From: CAZVYN01 sp964631125 | GTDB lineage: Bacteria; Eisenbacteria; RBG-16-71-46; CAIMUX01 | Direction: 5' to 3' | Assembly: GCA_964631125.1 (NCBI GenBank) | Contig: CAZVYN010000059.1 | Location: 1-27,479 of the forward strand | DNA length: 27,479 nucleotides | Shown: positions 1 to 6,825 of the stretch, piece after piece | How positions within the stretch are numbered: the first letter of the stretch is position 1 | How the letters are laid out: each line of letters opens with the position of its first letter | Made by a program: the position numbers and the translations under genes | The notes under the pieces: generated by a model | Seen by the model: the letters and a program-made list of their open reading frames with translations, nothing else | Told to the model about the DNA's origin: nothing | Database searches by the model: none

Positions 1-423
1 CCCACCCACACCCGCCGCACCTTCCGTCGCCGGCCTCTGCGGCGCGGAAAGTCCGATGATCTTGATCCCGCGCTCTTCCAATGTGGACCGGAGTTCCGCC
101 GCCGGATACTCGCCCAACTCCAGCGCGCCGATCTCTGCCAGCGCGAGCGCCTCTCCGTGCGAGGGGCTCGGACGCCACGCCGGATCGCGGGCGAGGTCCT
201 CGAGCACGGGCAGCTCGAACGTGATATCGCCCTGCACCAGCCGCTCGAGGAAGGCGAAGCGATGGGCGACCTCTAGGAACACGTGCAACGACGCCGCCTG
301 GAACCCTCGCTCGGCGGGACGATCGACGAAGGCTTCGAACCACGCTCGTCGCCGCTCACGCGCGGCGGGAGCGAACGGGAAGTCGGGGTGGTCCTCGACC
401 CGCACGACGCGTCGCGGCTTCAT
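1..423 (-). CDS. Unknown protein, partial (C-terminus beyond window)
   Basis: An open frame runs from an ATG at 423 to the window edge with no stop, giving 141 residues of the N-terminal part. It begins MKPRRVVRVEDHPDFPF and is rich in Arg, Glu and Ala, with no signal peptide or membrane segment, so it is probably a cytosolic, mostly helical protein. Its ATG overlaps the TGA of the BtpA-family gene by four bases (ATGA), the usual mark of translational coupling, so the two are very likely one transcription unit. Codons mostly end in G or C, as in the neighbours. I do not recognise the family, and the missing C-terminus prevents a better call. Confidence 0.7.
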   Translation of the reverse strand, partial: MKPRRVVRVEDHPDFPFAPAARERRRAWFEAFVDRPAERGFQAASLHVFLEVAHRFAFLERLVQGDITFELPVLEDLARDPAWRPSPSHGEALALAEIGALELGEYPAAELRSTLEERGIKIIGLSAPQRPATEGAAGVGG

Positions 424-1274
424 CGGCCTCTTCCTGGGGCCGCCGCACGCAGGCCGCGCGCGGCTTGCATCAACCGGCGCACCCGCGCGCGATCGACCGG
501 CGCCTCCACGGCTCCTCCACGCTTCAGCGACGTCCCCACGATCCACCCTTCCGCCATCGGAACCGTCGCCGCCAACTCCCGCGCACCCATACCGCTCGCG
601 ATCCACAGCGGCGGAGTCTTCGCGTTCGGCCGTCCCAGCGCCGCCCGCGCCTCGGTCAACCGCTCCAGGCTCGGCGGGCGCCCGGTCCGTTCACCGGTGA
701 TCAAGATCCCATCCGCGCCGGCCCGCGCGACCAAGTCGGCAATCTCATCACCGAGCGGGCGGGGCCCGAGCGAGCGAGCATGTTTGACCGCGACATCGGC
801 CAAGATCGCGATCTGCGGTCGCCACGCCGCGCGTAGTCGCGCCACTTCGTGTGCGCGTCCTTGGATCACCCCCTGATCGGTGACGACCGCTCCGCTCAGG
901 ACGTTGACGCGGATGAAATCGGCATCGACCGTCGTCGCGATGGCCAGCGCGGCCCGTGCGTCATTGCGCAAGACGTTCACTCCCCAGGGAACCATCCGCG
1001 CCGCGCCTCGGCGCAGCCGATCGATGACGCAGCTCATCGCCGCGACCGTGATGCCGGGGACTTCGTCGGGATAGAACGGAGCGTCGCCGAAGTTCTCCAC
1101 CAGGAGCGCGTCGACTCTTTCCTCCAGCAGCACCTTCACGTCGCGAGCCGCCTGCTCCGTCACCAGATCCAGGTCCCCGCCGAAGCGCGGGCTCCCGGGG
1201 AGCGGGCCCAGATGGATCATCCCCACCGCCGGCAATCGCGATGGAAAGAGCGCGCGGACTCGGTTCGTGGCCAT
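420..1274 (-). CDS. BtpA-family (beta/alpha)8-barrel protein
   Basis: The 284-residue protein matches the BtpA/SgcQ family. It has an N-terminal AVGMIHLGPLPGSP motif, then ALLVENFGDAPFY, a central GVNVLRNDA segment, a DFIRVNVLSG strand, ADVAVKHA, and a C-terminal phosphate-binding-like WIASGMG and GWIVGTSLKRGG. BtpA was named for a role in photosystem I stability in cyanobacteria, but the family is widespread in non-phototrophs, where its reaction is unknown; a sugar- or nucleotide-related TIM-barrel enzyme is a common guess. I chose the ATG at 1274 because the family starts there, although the frame is open far upstream. No good Shine-Dalgarno precedes it. It lies 20 bp after the outer-membrane protein gene and overlaps the next gene by 4 bp, so it probably sits in a three-gene operon. 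Confidence 0.85.
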   Translation of the reverse strand: MATNRVRALFPSRLPAVGMIHLGPLPGSPRFGGDLDLVTEQAARDVKVLLEERVDALLVENFGDAPFYPDEVPGITVAAMSCVIDRLRRGAARMVPWGVNVLRNDARAALAIATTVDADFIRVNVLSGAVVTDQGVIQGRAHEVARLRAAWRPQIAILADVAVKHARSLGPRPLGDEIADLVARAGADGILITGERTGRPPSLERLTEARAALGRPNAKTPPLWIASGMGARELAATVPMAEGWIVGTSLKRGGAVEAPVDRARVRRLMQAARGLRAAAPGRGR

Positions 1275-1294
1275 GGAAGGGAGGCGTCCTCGAT

Positions 1295-1837
1295 TCAGCG
1301 CGGGAAGGTGTAGGTCGCCATGACCTTCAGATCGGGGTACTCGTCGGATAGCCCCAGCTTCAGATCGATGCCGACCGCCTCGTTCGCCACAGGAAGCAGG
1401 TAGCCGATGATGGCGGCAATGCCGAGGTCGGTGTCGCTCTCGGTCTTCTTGCCTGCGTCGAACCGGGCGAAGACCAGCGAAAGGGTCCCGCCGAAGTAGA
1501 ACGATCCCGCCCCTTCGACCGGCACGGAGTAGGTGAGATCGGGATTCAGCGTGAAGACGGTGAGGTCGTCGCCGAAGCCGATGTCGACGTTCGGCTCCAG
1601 CCGCAGGTTCTCCGCCAACTCGCCCAGGCGCATGTGCATCCCGATCACGAACTGATCCGGATCGCCGCTGAGGCCGGCGCGCACGCCCCATCCTTCGTAA
1701 GTGAGCGGATCGGCCTGGGCCGGGCCAAGATCGCAGAGGAGCGAGAGCCCGCAGGCGATTCCGATGGCGAGCGAGACGGCGGGTCGCGACGGACGGTCGG
1801 ACAATCGGCCGGACAATCGGCCAGACAATCGGAACAT
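1295..1837 (-). CDS. Small outer-membrane beta-barrel-like protein
   Basis: This is a 180-residue secreted protein. Residues 1 to about 43 form an Arg-rich signal peptide ending near PAQADP. The rest is made of short alternating amphipathic strands with Gly and aromatic residues (EGWGVRAGLS, NVDIGFGDD, SFYFGGTLSLVFARF, GIAAIIGYLLP) and ends in KVMATYTFPR. This pattern fits a small eight-stranded outer-membrane barrel, although the last residue is Arg rather than the usual Phe. The ATG at 1837 is chosen because GGGAGGAG lies just upstream; the frame stays open to 1948, but that part has no such site. The signal peptide contains three 12-bp repeats (LSGR). The function is unknown, and no enzymatic motif is visible. 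Confidence 0.65.
   Translation of the reverse strand: MFRLSGRLSGRLSDRPSRPAVSLAIGIACGLSLLCDLGPAQADPLTYEGWGVRAGLSGDPDQFVIGMHMRLGELAENLRLEPNVDIGFGDDLTVFTLNPDLTYSVPVEGAGSFYFGGTLSLVFARFDAGKKTESDTDLGIAAIIGYLLPVANEAVGIDLKLGLSDEYPDLKVMATYTFPR
1794..1829 (-). repeat. 12-bp tandem repeat in a signal peptide
   Basis: Three near-identical 12-bp units (cggtcggacaat, cggccggacaat, cggccagacaat) encode the repeated tetrapeptide LSGR/LSDR in the n-region of the outer-membrane protein. Gain or loss of a unit would keep the frame. Confidence 0.85.
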
Positions 1838-1890
1838 TCCCACTCCTCCCTGAGGTTGCCAGCGTGCCCGGTTCGCCGCGAAACATAGCA

Positions 1891-1922
1891 GGCGGCCGGG
1901 CCCTGATGGGGGCCCGGCCGCC
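1891..1922 (-). terminator. Strong hairpin after the Hsp20 gene
   Basis: A perfect 13-bp inverted repeat (1891-1903 with 1910-1922) of pure G and C encloses the 6-nt loop tgatgg. It lies about 50 bp after the Hsp20 stop codon and just before the outer-membrane protein gene. It is followed on the minus strand by only a weak T-tract, so it is a likely intrinsic or hairpin-only terminator separating the two units. Confidence 0.7.
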
Positions 1923-1971
1923 GGTGTGGCCTCGATGACCTCGGACAAGTTGCTCGGACGAGTTGCTCCGA

Positions 1972-2430
1972 CTACTTGGCGCGGATGTCGATCGTCCGCG
2001 GCTGAGCTTCGGGATTGAACGGCATCTGGATCTCGAGCACTCCGTGCTCGAAAGACGCCTCGATCTTGTCGCTCGCGACCTTGCGCGGCACCCGCACCGT
2101 CCGGCTGAACTTGCCGAAGAAGCGCTCCTGGTGCTGCACCTTGCCGAGTTTCTCCTGGGTCTCGGTCTTCTTCTCGCCTTGGATCGTGAGCAGTCCATCC
2201 TGGTAGGAGATCTGGACATCCTTGGGCGCGAGACCCGCGAGTTCCGCGCGGACCACGTACCGGTCGTTCTCCTCGAGCAGTTCGATCGCCGGAATCAGTT
2301 GGGTCGAGACAGGATTCGGACCGGCGAGGAACGAATCGAACAGCCGGTCGAGGTCGGTCCCCAACTTCTGTGTGTCATGGGCGCCGTTGTGAGGGACCAG
2401 GGTGCGCGGCTGGAATCGGATGAGTGACAT
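1972..2430 (-). CDS. Small heat shock protein, Hsp20/alpha-crystallin family
   Basis: The 152-residue protein is an ATP-independent holdase that binds unfolding proteins in the cytosol. The alpha-crystallin domain spans roughly residues 45-140. It starts at IPAIELLEENDRYVVRAELAG and contains the family hallmarks GLLTIQGEKK, FSRTVRVP and the A-x-x-x-x-GVLEI motif (here SFEHGVLEIQMP). The tail carries a RTIDI segment like the I-x-I anchor used in oligomer assembly. The start at 2430 is preceded by AGGAGG at good spacing; the longer open frame to 2520 is not supported. The gene stands alone, with a strong hairpin behind it and an AT-richer leader in front. No CIRCE element was found. Confidence 0.95.
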   Translation of the reverse strand: MSLIRFQPRTLVPHNGAHDTQKLGTDLDRLFDSFLAGPNPVSTQLIPAIELLEENDRYVVRAELAGLAPKDVQISYQDGLLTIQGEKKTETQEKLGKVQHQERFFGKFSRTVRVPRKVASDKIEASFEHGVLEIQMPFNPEAQPRTIDIRAK

Positions 2431-2701
2431 GGTGGCTATCCTCCTGATTGGCAGTTCGTGTTGCTTGCTGTGCGGGTCCGCTAGAGCAGGGGTCGTGCCA
2501 ACTGCCGCACCTTCCGGCACTTGTTCGGATAACTGACAGTGAAATAGTTAGTTACGCAGAATTCACTCATTCGCTTACCGCAGCTCCGTGACGCGGCGTT
2601 TTCCAAAGACGGTGAGAATCGAGCTAAATCGTTCTATTTTGGTACATCCCCACCGGACCGAGCGTTCCATTATGAATCAGCAGTGGGGGTTTGACCGACG
2701 G

Positions 2702-2721
2702 AACTCGTTTTGAAACGAGTT
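2702..2721 (-). terminator. Hairpin after the polyferredoxin gene; same sequence recurs at 20933
   Basis: The sequence aactcgttt-tg-aaacgagtt is a perfect 9-bp inverted repeat with a 2-nt loop. It lies about 80 bp after the stop of the polyferredoxin gene. Read on the minus strand it is AACTCGTTTCAAAACGAGTT, and 19 of 20 bases recur after the gene ending at 20933 in the same orientation relative to that gene. Confidence 0.55.
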
Positions 2722-2746
2722 GGATGTCCGCTCGGAAGGTCAGTGG

Positions 2747-2770
2747 GCGCCTCGGCGCCTCGGCGCCTCG
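2747..2770. repeat. 8-bp tandem repeat (gcgcctcg) x3
   Basis: Three exact copies of gcgcctcg are followed by one degenerate copy at 2771-2778. They lie in the non-coding DNA between the polyferredoxin gene and its presumed terminator. Confidence 0.85.
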
Positions 2771-2800
2771 GCGTCTCCGCCGCCCACCCGAATTCGCCCC

Positions 2801-4501
2801 TCAGGCCGCGATGCGCCGGCGCAACGCCGCGCGCGCGGCTTCGATCTGGGCGACCCGCCGCGCCGGAAGATGCGGCGCGTGCGCCTGCCATGCGTTCAGT
2901 GCGTCGAGCGCAACCTGGCAGTCACCGTCGGTGCCGACTTGGAGCGCCGCGTCGGCGAAGGTCAGCGCGGCGACCTCGGGATCGAGGCGGGCCGCGTCCG
3001 CGAGGTGTTGCAGCCCCTCTTCGCGGCGATCGGTGCGCGCGAGTACGTCGGCCAACGACACATGCGCGCGCGCCAGCTCGGGGTCGAGCTCGAGCGCGCG
3101 ACGCAGGTTCTGCTCCGACTCGCTCCACTGGCCGATCGAAGCCTGGGACGATCCGAGACCGAGCCGCCACGCGGCCACCTCGAAGAGTCCGTGATCGAGA
3201 GTGCGCTGGTAGTGGCGGGCGGCCTCGCCCGCTTCCCGCCGATACGCGGCGTCATCGGGCGCCGCCTGCGCGCGCGCGACGTGCGCCTCGGCCTGATGCG
3301 CGTGGAACTGGATCCAGACCGAGTGCGCGACGAACGTCAACAACAGCGCGGTCACGGCCTGGAACATCCAACCGGCCGGCGTCCAGCGTCCAGCGGAGCG
3401 GAGCGTGAGCCGCTGCAGGACGACACCGCCCTGACGCCATCCTCGAAATGCGAAGAGCAGGACGAACGACGTGACCGCCGCCAATCCCAACGAGAGCAGG
3501 AACGGGATCGCTTCGTAGAGGCCGCGGTAGGCGTAGAGGCAGAAGAGGAAGAGCAACCCGAGCGCGATCTCCTGCGGCCAGGTGAAGTCGTAGCGGATCG
3601 GCGAAGTCTTGCCCGCTTTCGCGTGGGTGCGCTTCTCCTTGCTCGTGTCTCTGCCCCGGGTTCTCTGGAAGAGCGACGGAACCGAGAACCCGTAGCTGAG
3701 CGCCCCCTTCGGGCAGACGTCGACGCAGTCCATGCACTTCATGCAACCGGTGTCGACCACCTTCTTGTGGACGCGGACCTCTTCATGCACGCGCACGTTC
3801 GACGTGCAGGTCGCCGTGCAATGGCCGCAACCGGTGCAGGCGTCGGAGACGAGGATCTGTCCGAAGGCGAGCCGGTCGGCCTGTCCGAAGAAGGCGCCGT
3901 AGGGACAGGCGTAGGTGCAGAAGCCCTTGTTGCCGAGCAGGAAGACGATGAGGCCGCCGCAGACGACGAACGTGAGCAGCGAGATCCCGATCGAAGGGAA
4001 GGTCTCCCACAGGTCGCTCGTCGTGAGGTGATAGACGATCGTCGGGAACGGTCGCCCCTCCGCCAGCCGCGCGATCTGCGGCCAGATGAACATGTAGAAG
4101 GCCGCGCCGATCGGGACGTAGACCAGCAGCCGACTGCGGAAGGGGCGCGGTTTCCATCCGACGCGACGGAGCAGCGCGCCAGCCATGTCTTGATAAGCGA
4201 CGAGATGACAGCCCCAGCCGCAGAAGAAGCGACCGAAGACAGCGGTGGCCGCGATGGCGATTCCGAAGAAGAGGAAGCCGGCGTTCAGATACCCCTGTTC
4301 GAGCGTCTGCATCGCCTCGGACGGTTCGATGGGAGTGAGCGTGCTCCCGCTGCGCCACCACTGGACGAGGTGCGCGACGAAGACGAGATGCACCAGCGCC
4401 CAGGTGAGCATGCGCCAGCGCTCGCGGCGCGAGTGGCGGACGGGACCGCAGTCGTTCGCGGGCGCCGCGCCGCGGCGCGCGACGTCAGGGGTGCTCGCCA
4501 T
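2801..4501 (-). CDS. Membrane polyferredoxin (NapH/CcoG-like) with C-terminal TPR domain
   Basis: This 566-residue protein starts with a cytosolic tail and about four membrane helices (near 32-50, 72-92, 124-142, 170-192). Loop cysteine motifs FCGWGC (Cys94, Cys98) and CTYACP (Cys195, Cys199) are typical of the NapH/NosR/CcoG group. Two [4Fe-4S] motifs follow: Cys222-225-228-232 (last Cys followed by Thr, not Pro) and Cys253-256-259-263-Pro. Two or three more helices (about 312-350 and 378-398) lead into a periplasmic or cytosolic TPR-like tail, about residues 410-566, with repeats such as AAWRLGLGSSQASIGQW and ARAHVSLADVLARTDRREEG. The family moves electrons across or along the membrane. The TPR tail is unusual and suggests a docking role. 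It overlaps the DUF1684 gene by 17 bp, so the two are translationally coupled. Confidence 0.88.
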   Translation of the reverse strand: MASTPDVARRGAAPANDCGPVRHSRRERWRMLTWALVHLVFVAHLVQWWRSGSTLTPIEPSEAMQTLEQGYLNAGFLFFGIAIAATAVFGRFFCGWGCHLVAYQDMAGALLRRVGWKPRPFRSRLLVYVPIGAAFYMFIWPQIARLAEGRPFPTIVYHLTTSDLWETFPSIGISLLTFVVCGGLIVFLLGNKGFCTYACPYGAFFGQADRLAFGQILVSDACTGCGHCTATCTSNVRVHEEVRVHKKVVDTGCMKCMDCVDVCPKGALSYGFSVPSLFQRTRGRDTSKEKRTHAKAGKTSPIRYDFTWPQEIALGLLFLFCLYAYRGLYEAIPFLLSLGLAAVTSFVLLFAFRGWRQGGVVLQRLTLRSAGRWTPAGWMFQAVTALLLTFVAHSVWIQFHAHQAEAHVARAQAAPDDAAYRREAGEAARHYQRTLDHGLFEVAAWRLGLGSSQASIGQWSESEQNLRRALELDPELARAHVSLADVLARTDRREEGLQHLADAARLDPEVAALTFADAALQVGTDGDCQVALDALNAWQAHAPHLPARRVAQIEAARAALRRRIAA

Positions 4502-5387
4502 CGAACCGTTCGCCTGCCTCGAGCGCGACCGGGAGGCGATTGCTCTCGGGCGGCAGCGGGCAGGTAGCGAACGCGGTGAACGCGCACGGCGGATTCACGG
4601 CTCGGTTGAAGTCGAGCAGGACGGTCCCGTTCACCGGTGCGTCGGCGTCGAGGAACCGCCCGCCGGGGTAGGTGCTCACGCCGTTCGAAGCATCGCCGAA
4701 GACGAAGAACAGTTCGCCGGTTTCGGGGTCGCCGATCGTCGGCTCCAGCCGGCACTTGCGGCCGTCGACTTCGAAGATTGCGACGCCGGGGCAGGACTCT
4801 TCGAGCAGATCGCCCAGGACATTGGGGATCGCGAGGGTCCGGGGCGGGTCGTACCGCTCGAAGCGCGCGCGGACACGCAGGTCGGCGCGGGGCGCGAACC
4901 AGTCGCATCCGCCGAACTCGCGCCGGGCGGGGCTCTCGGGGTCGCGCATCCGCACGCCGAGCCGCTCGCCACGCGCGATCACGCTGAACGAGATGCGGCC
5001 GAGACGCACGAGCTCGGGCGCTCCCGCGGCGTCGGTGCGGAGCGCGCGCGCACGAAACGGAACGTCGTCGACCGTGGCGGTCACACCGTCGGCGAGTCGC
5101 AGCGTGACAGCGTCCCCTTTGCGCTCGAAGACCCCGGCGTGCTCGGGACCGGCGTCCTCGGGCAGGACGACCCGCGCCTCGCGGCTCGCGCCGAAGCTGT
5201 TCTCGCCTTCGTCCAACCAGAAGAGACCGACCAGAGAGAGCCAGCCGTTGTCGGCGCGCAATCGCGCCTCTCTCGCCTCACGCCAGGTCGCGAACTCCGT
5301 CGCGTCGGGGTCGGCCGCCACGGCGAACGGCATCGCGATGAGGAGGAAGCCGACGGCAGTGCTGCGAAGTCTCGGACGGCGGGGCAT
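4485..5387 (-). CDS. DUF1684 family secreted protein
   Basis: The 300-residue protein has an N-terminal signal peptide (RSTAVGFLLIAMPFAVAADP) and the DUF1684 pattern. An early WREAREARLRADNGWLSLVGLFWL segment is followed by FEVDGRKCRLEPT, ELFFVFGDASNG, TYPGGRFLDAD, the core LDFNRAVNPPCAFTAFATCPLPP and the ending NRLPVALEAGERF. The family is common in bacteria and archaea, but its biochemical role is unknown. A clear GAGGAG site precedes the ATG at 5387. Its end overlaps the start of the polyferredoxin, which suggests that the two act in one process, perhaps with this protein as an extracytoplasmic partner; that is inference. Confidence 0.9.
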   Translation of the reverse strand: MPRRPRLRSTAVGFLLIAMPFAVAADPDATEFATWREAREARLRADNGWLSLVGLFWLDEGENSFGASREARVVLPEDAGPEHAGVFERKGDAVTLRLADGVTATVDDVPFRARALRTDAAGAPELVRLGRISFSVIARGERLGVRMRDPESPARREFGGCDWFAPRADLRVRARFERYDPPRTLAIPNVLGDLLEESCPGVAIFEVDGRKCRLEPTIGDPETGELFFVFGDASNGVSTYPGGRFLDADAPVNGTVLLDFNRAVNPPCAFTAFATCPLPPESNRLPVALEAGERFDGEHP

Positions 5388-5399
5388 GTTCGATTCTCC

Positions 5400-5915
5400 T
5401 CAACGGGCGGAAGCGTTCGGCGGATGATACTCCGCCAAGGGGCCGGATCGATCGTTCCGGAAGATCTCGCCATAGACGCCGAGCCGCGCGGCCTCGGTCC
5501 TGAGCGCGTGGTCGAGCGTGGCGTGAGGAGCCACGAGTCCTCGACGGCGACCGCCTCGTAGACGGCGGCGCCTTGCGCCAGCAACGCGAGCAGTCCGAAC
5601 CGTGACCTCGGTCCCGAGACGCGATCGGGTTGGCTCGCGCGCAGGGCCACGCCGCGCAGATGAGGGGACGGATCGAGCGTGAGCAACGAGACATCTCCCG
5701 CCAAGCTTGTGACTCCCAACTCTCCCACGATGCGCACGGTCAGGCAGCGGAGAATCTCACCGCGGGTTCGCACGACGACGCGGTCGTCAGGGCGGCGGCG
5801 GTTGCCAGCCCCAAGCTGAGGTCGCGGCGGATGTCGGTCTGCGGGCTAGGGTCGCAAAGGCCGAGGCGACATCGTCCCGTTCGTCGGCCCGGATGTCGAG
5901 GAGCAGCGCGCGCAT
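5400..5915 (-). pseudogene. Probable frame-damaged gene of unknown function
   Basis: No single frame covers this stretch, but protein-like, GC3-rich segments follow one another in different frames. From the ATG at 5915 the first reads MRALLLDIRADERDDVASA. Another, around 5790-5545, includes RGEILRCLTVRIVGELG and LLALLAQGAAVYEAVAVED. The last, around 5545-5400, includes LDHALRTEAARLGVYGEIFR and ends in a TGA that overlaps the Shine-Dalgarno of the DUF1684 gene. The first and last segments are in the same frame, and 5400-5915 is an exact multiple of three, as expected if a gene of about 171 residues suffered compensating small indels. I do not recognise the family. Assembly error is an alternative, and so is there being no gene at all. 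Confidence 0.35.
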
Positions 5916-5924
5916 GCGGAGCGC

Positions 5925-5930
5925 TAGGCT
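5925..5930 (+). promoter_or_regulatory. Putative -10 element TAGGCT before the Hsp33-like gene
   Basis: TAGGCT fits the TANNNT form of a bacterial -10 box and lies about 50 bp before the TTG start of the Hsp33-like gene. The same hexamer occurs on both strands in the metH/fusion divergent region. No clear -35 box was found. Confidence 0.3.
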
Positions 5931-5979
5931 AGCATGCGATGTCCCCGACCGGTGGCGGGATGCAGCCAAGGAGCGTTGC

Positions 5980-6768
5980 TTGGAGATCGATCTCGAGCCG
6001 TCAGGAGAGGCCCGCGTCACGCGGTGGCTCGTCCGGGGGCGGGCCGTCCGCCTGACCGAAGGAAACTTCGCCGATCTGTTCACGGACTACGTGCGACATG
6101 CGCAACTCTGGGGCGCGGCGCTCGACGGCCTGACCTCGGTCATGATGCGGCAGGCCCTGGCCGGAATGGCGCTGCACGCGTCGACCCGCCCGCGGGACGA
6201 ATCGGTCGGTTTCACCCTGAATTTCCGGGAGCCGCCGGTGAATGTATTCATCACCGGGGATGCCGCGGCGTCCACCGTGGTGGGGCGCTTCTATACCGAA
6301 GGGGTGCAGACGGCGGCCGCCAGTCGCCTCTTCGTCCAGTCCCATCGGCCGGGCGGCGAGCCGCGAACGAGCGCGATCGAGGTGCACGGCATCGACATCC
6401 TCGAGGTGCTGGAGCAGTACTACGAGCAGTCGGAACAGAGTCGCGCCCGCTTCTTCGAGTACGACGACGGGCACTTCCTCATGGTGTTGGCTACGCCCGG
6501 CCACGATCCCGAGTGGCTGGCGCGCCTGGGACGTGAGGAAGCGCGCACGCTGATGGACCACGACGCCGACCTGCTGGAGCACCGGGTCTTCGTCTTCCAC
6601 TGCGGATGCAGCCCTCAGAAGATGCTCCAGGCGATGCGCGCCATCTGGGTCGACGACGAGGACGATCTCTTCCAGGGCGATTCGGGGGTGGAGGCGTTCT
6701 GTCCGCGCTGCGGGCGGCGTTGGTGGATTCGGCAGGAAGACTTCCGCGAGCCCGACCCGGGCGCGTAA
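5980..6768 (+). CDS. hslO: Hsp33-like redox-regulated chaperone
   Basis: The 262-residue protein is a divergent Hsp33, an oxidation-activated holdase of the cytosol. The N-terminal core includes FADLFTDYVRHAQLWGAALDGLTSVMMRQALA, about residues 25-60. The C-terminal zinc site is complete: Cys208-x-Cys210 in FHCGCSPQKM and Cys241-x-x-Cys244 in FCPRCGRRW. In the family these four cysteines bind zinc when reduced and form disulfides under oxidative stress. I place the start at TTG 5980 because AAGGAG ends six bases before it and the family similarity begins there; ATGs at 5893 and 5914 lack such a site. The reading frame is intact. The sequence is distant from Escherichia coli Hsp33, so the core chaperone region is less certain than the zinc tail. 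Confidence 0.85.
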   Translation: MEIDLEPSGEARVTRWLVRGRAVRLTEGNFADLFTDYVRHAQLWGAALDGLTSVMMRQALAGMALHASTRPRDESVGFTLNFREPPVNVFITGDAAASTVVGRFYTEGVQTAAASRLFVQSHRPGGEPRTSAIEVHGIDILEVLEQYYEQSEQSRARFFEYDDGHFLMVLATPGHDPEWLARLGREEARTLMDHDADLLEHRVFVFHCGCSPQKMLQAMRAIWVDDEDDLFQGDSGVEAFCPRCGRRWWIRQEDFREPDPGA

Positions 6769-6825
6769 ACTCAACTGCGCTTTCTCCGGCCGCGACTACG
6801 AATCTCGACACCCAGGAGGGAATCG

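Larger units (their letters stand above)
2431..2800. other. Intergenic region upstream of the Hsp20 gene
   Basis: This 370-bp stretch has no convincing gene. Positions 2521-2660 are clearly AT-richer than the rest of the window and should hold the Hsp20 promoter on the minus strand, but I could not fix convincing -35/-10 boxes. It also holds the hairpin at 2702-2721 and the 8-bp repeats at 2747-2770. Confidence 0.6.

Noticed and set aside
1275..2219. Open frame upstream of the BtpA-family start, in the same frame
   Set aside because: The extension is Arg/Ser-rich, overlaps two well-supported genes on the same strand, and the family sequence starts at 1274.
2720..4567. Long plus-strand open frame opposite the polyferredoxin gene
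   Set aside because: It is an antisense shadow of a gene with clear iron-sulfur and TPR motifs.
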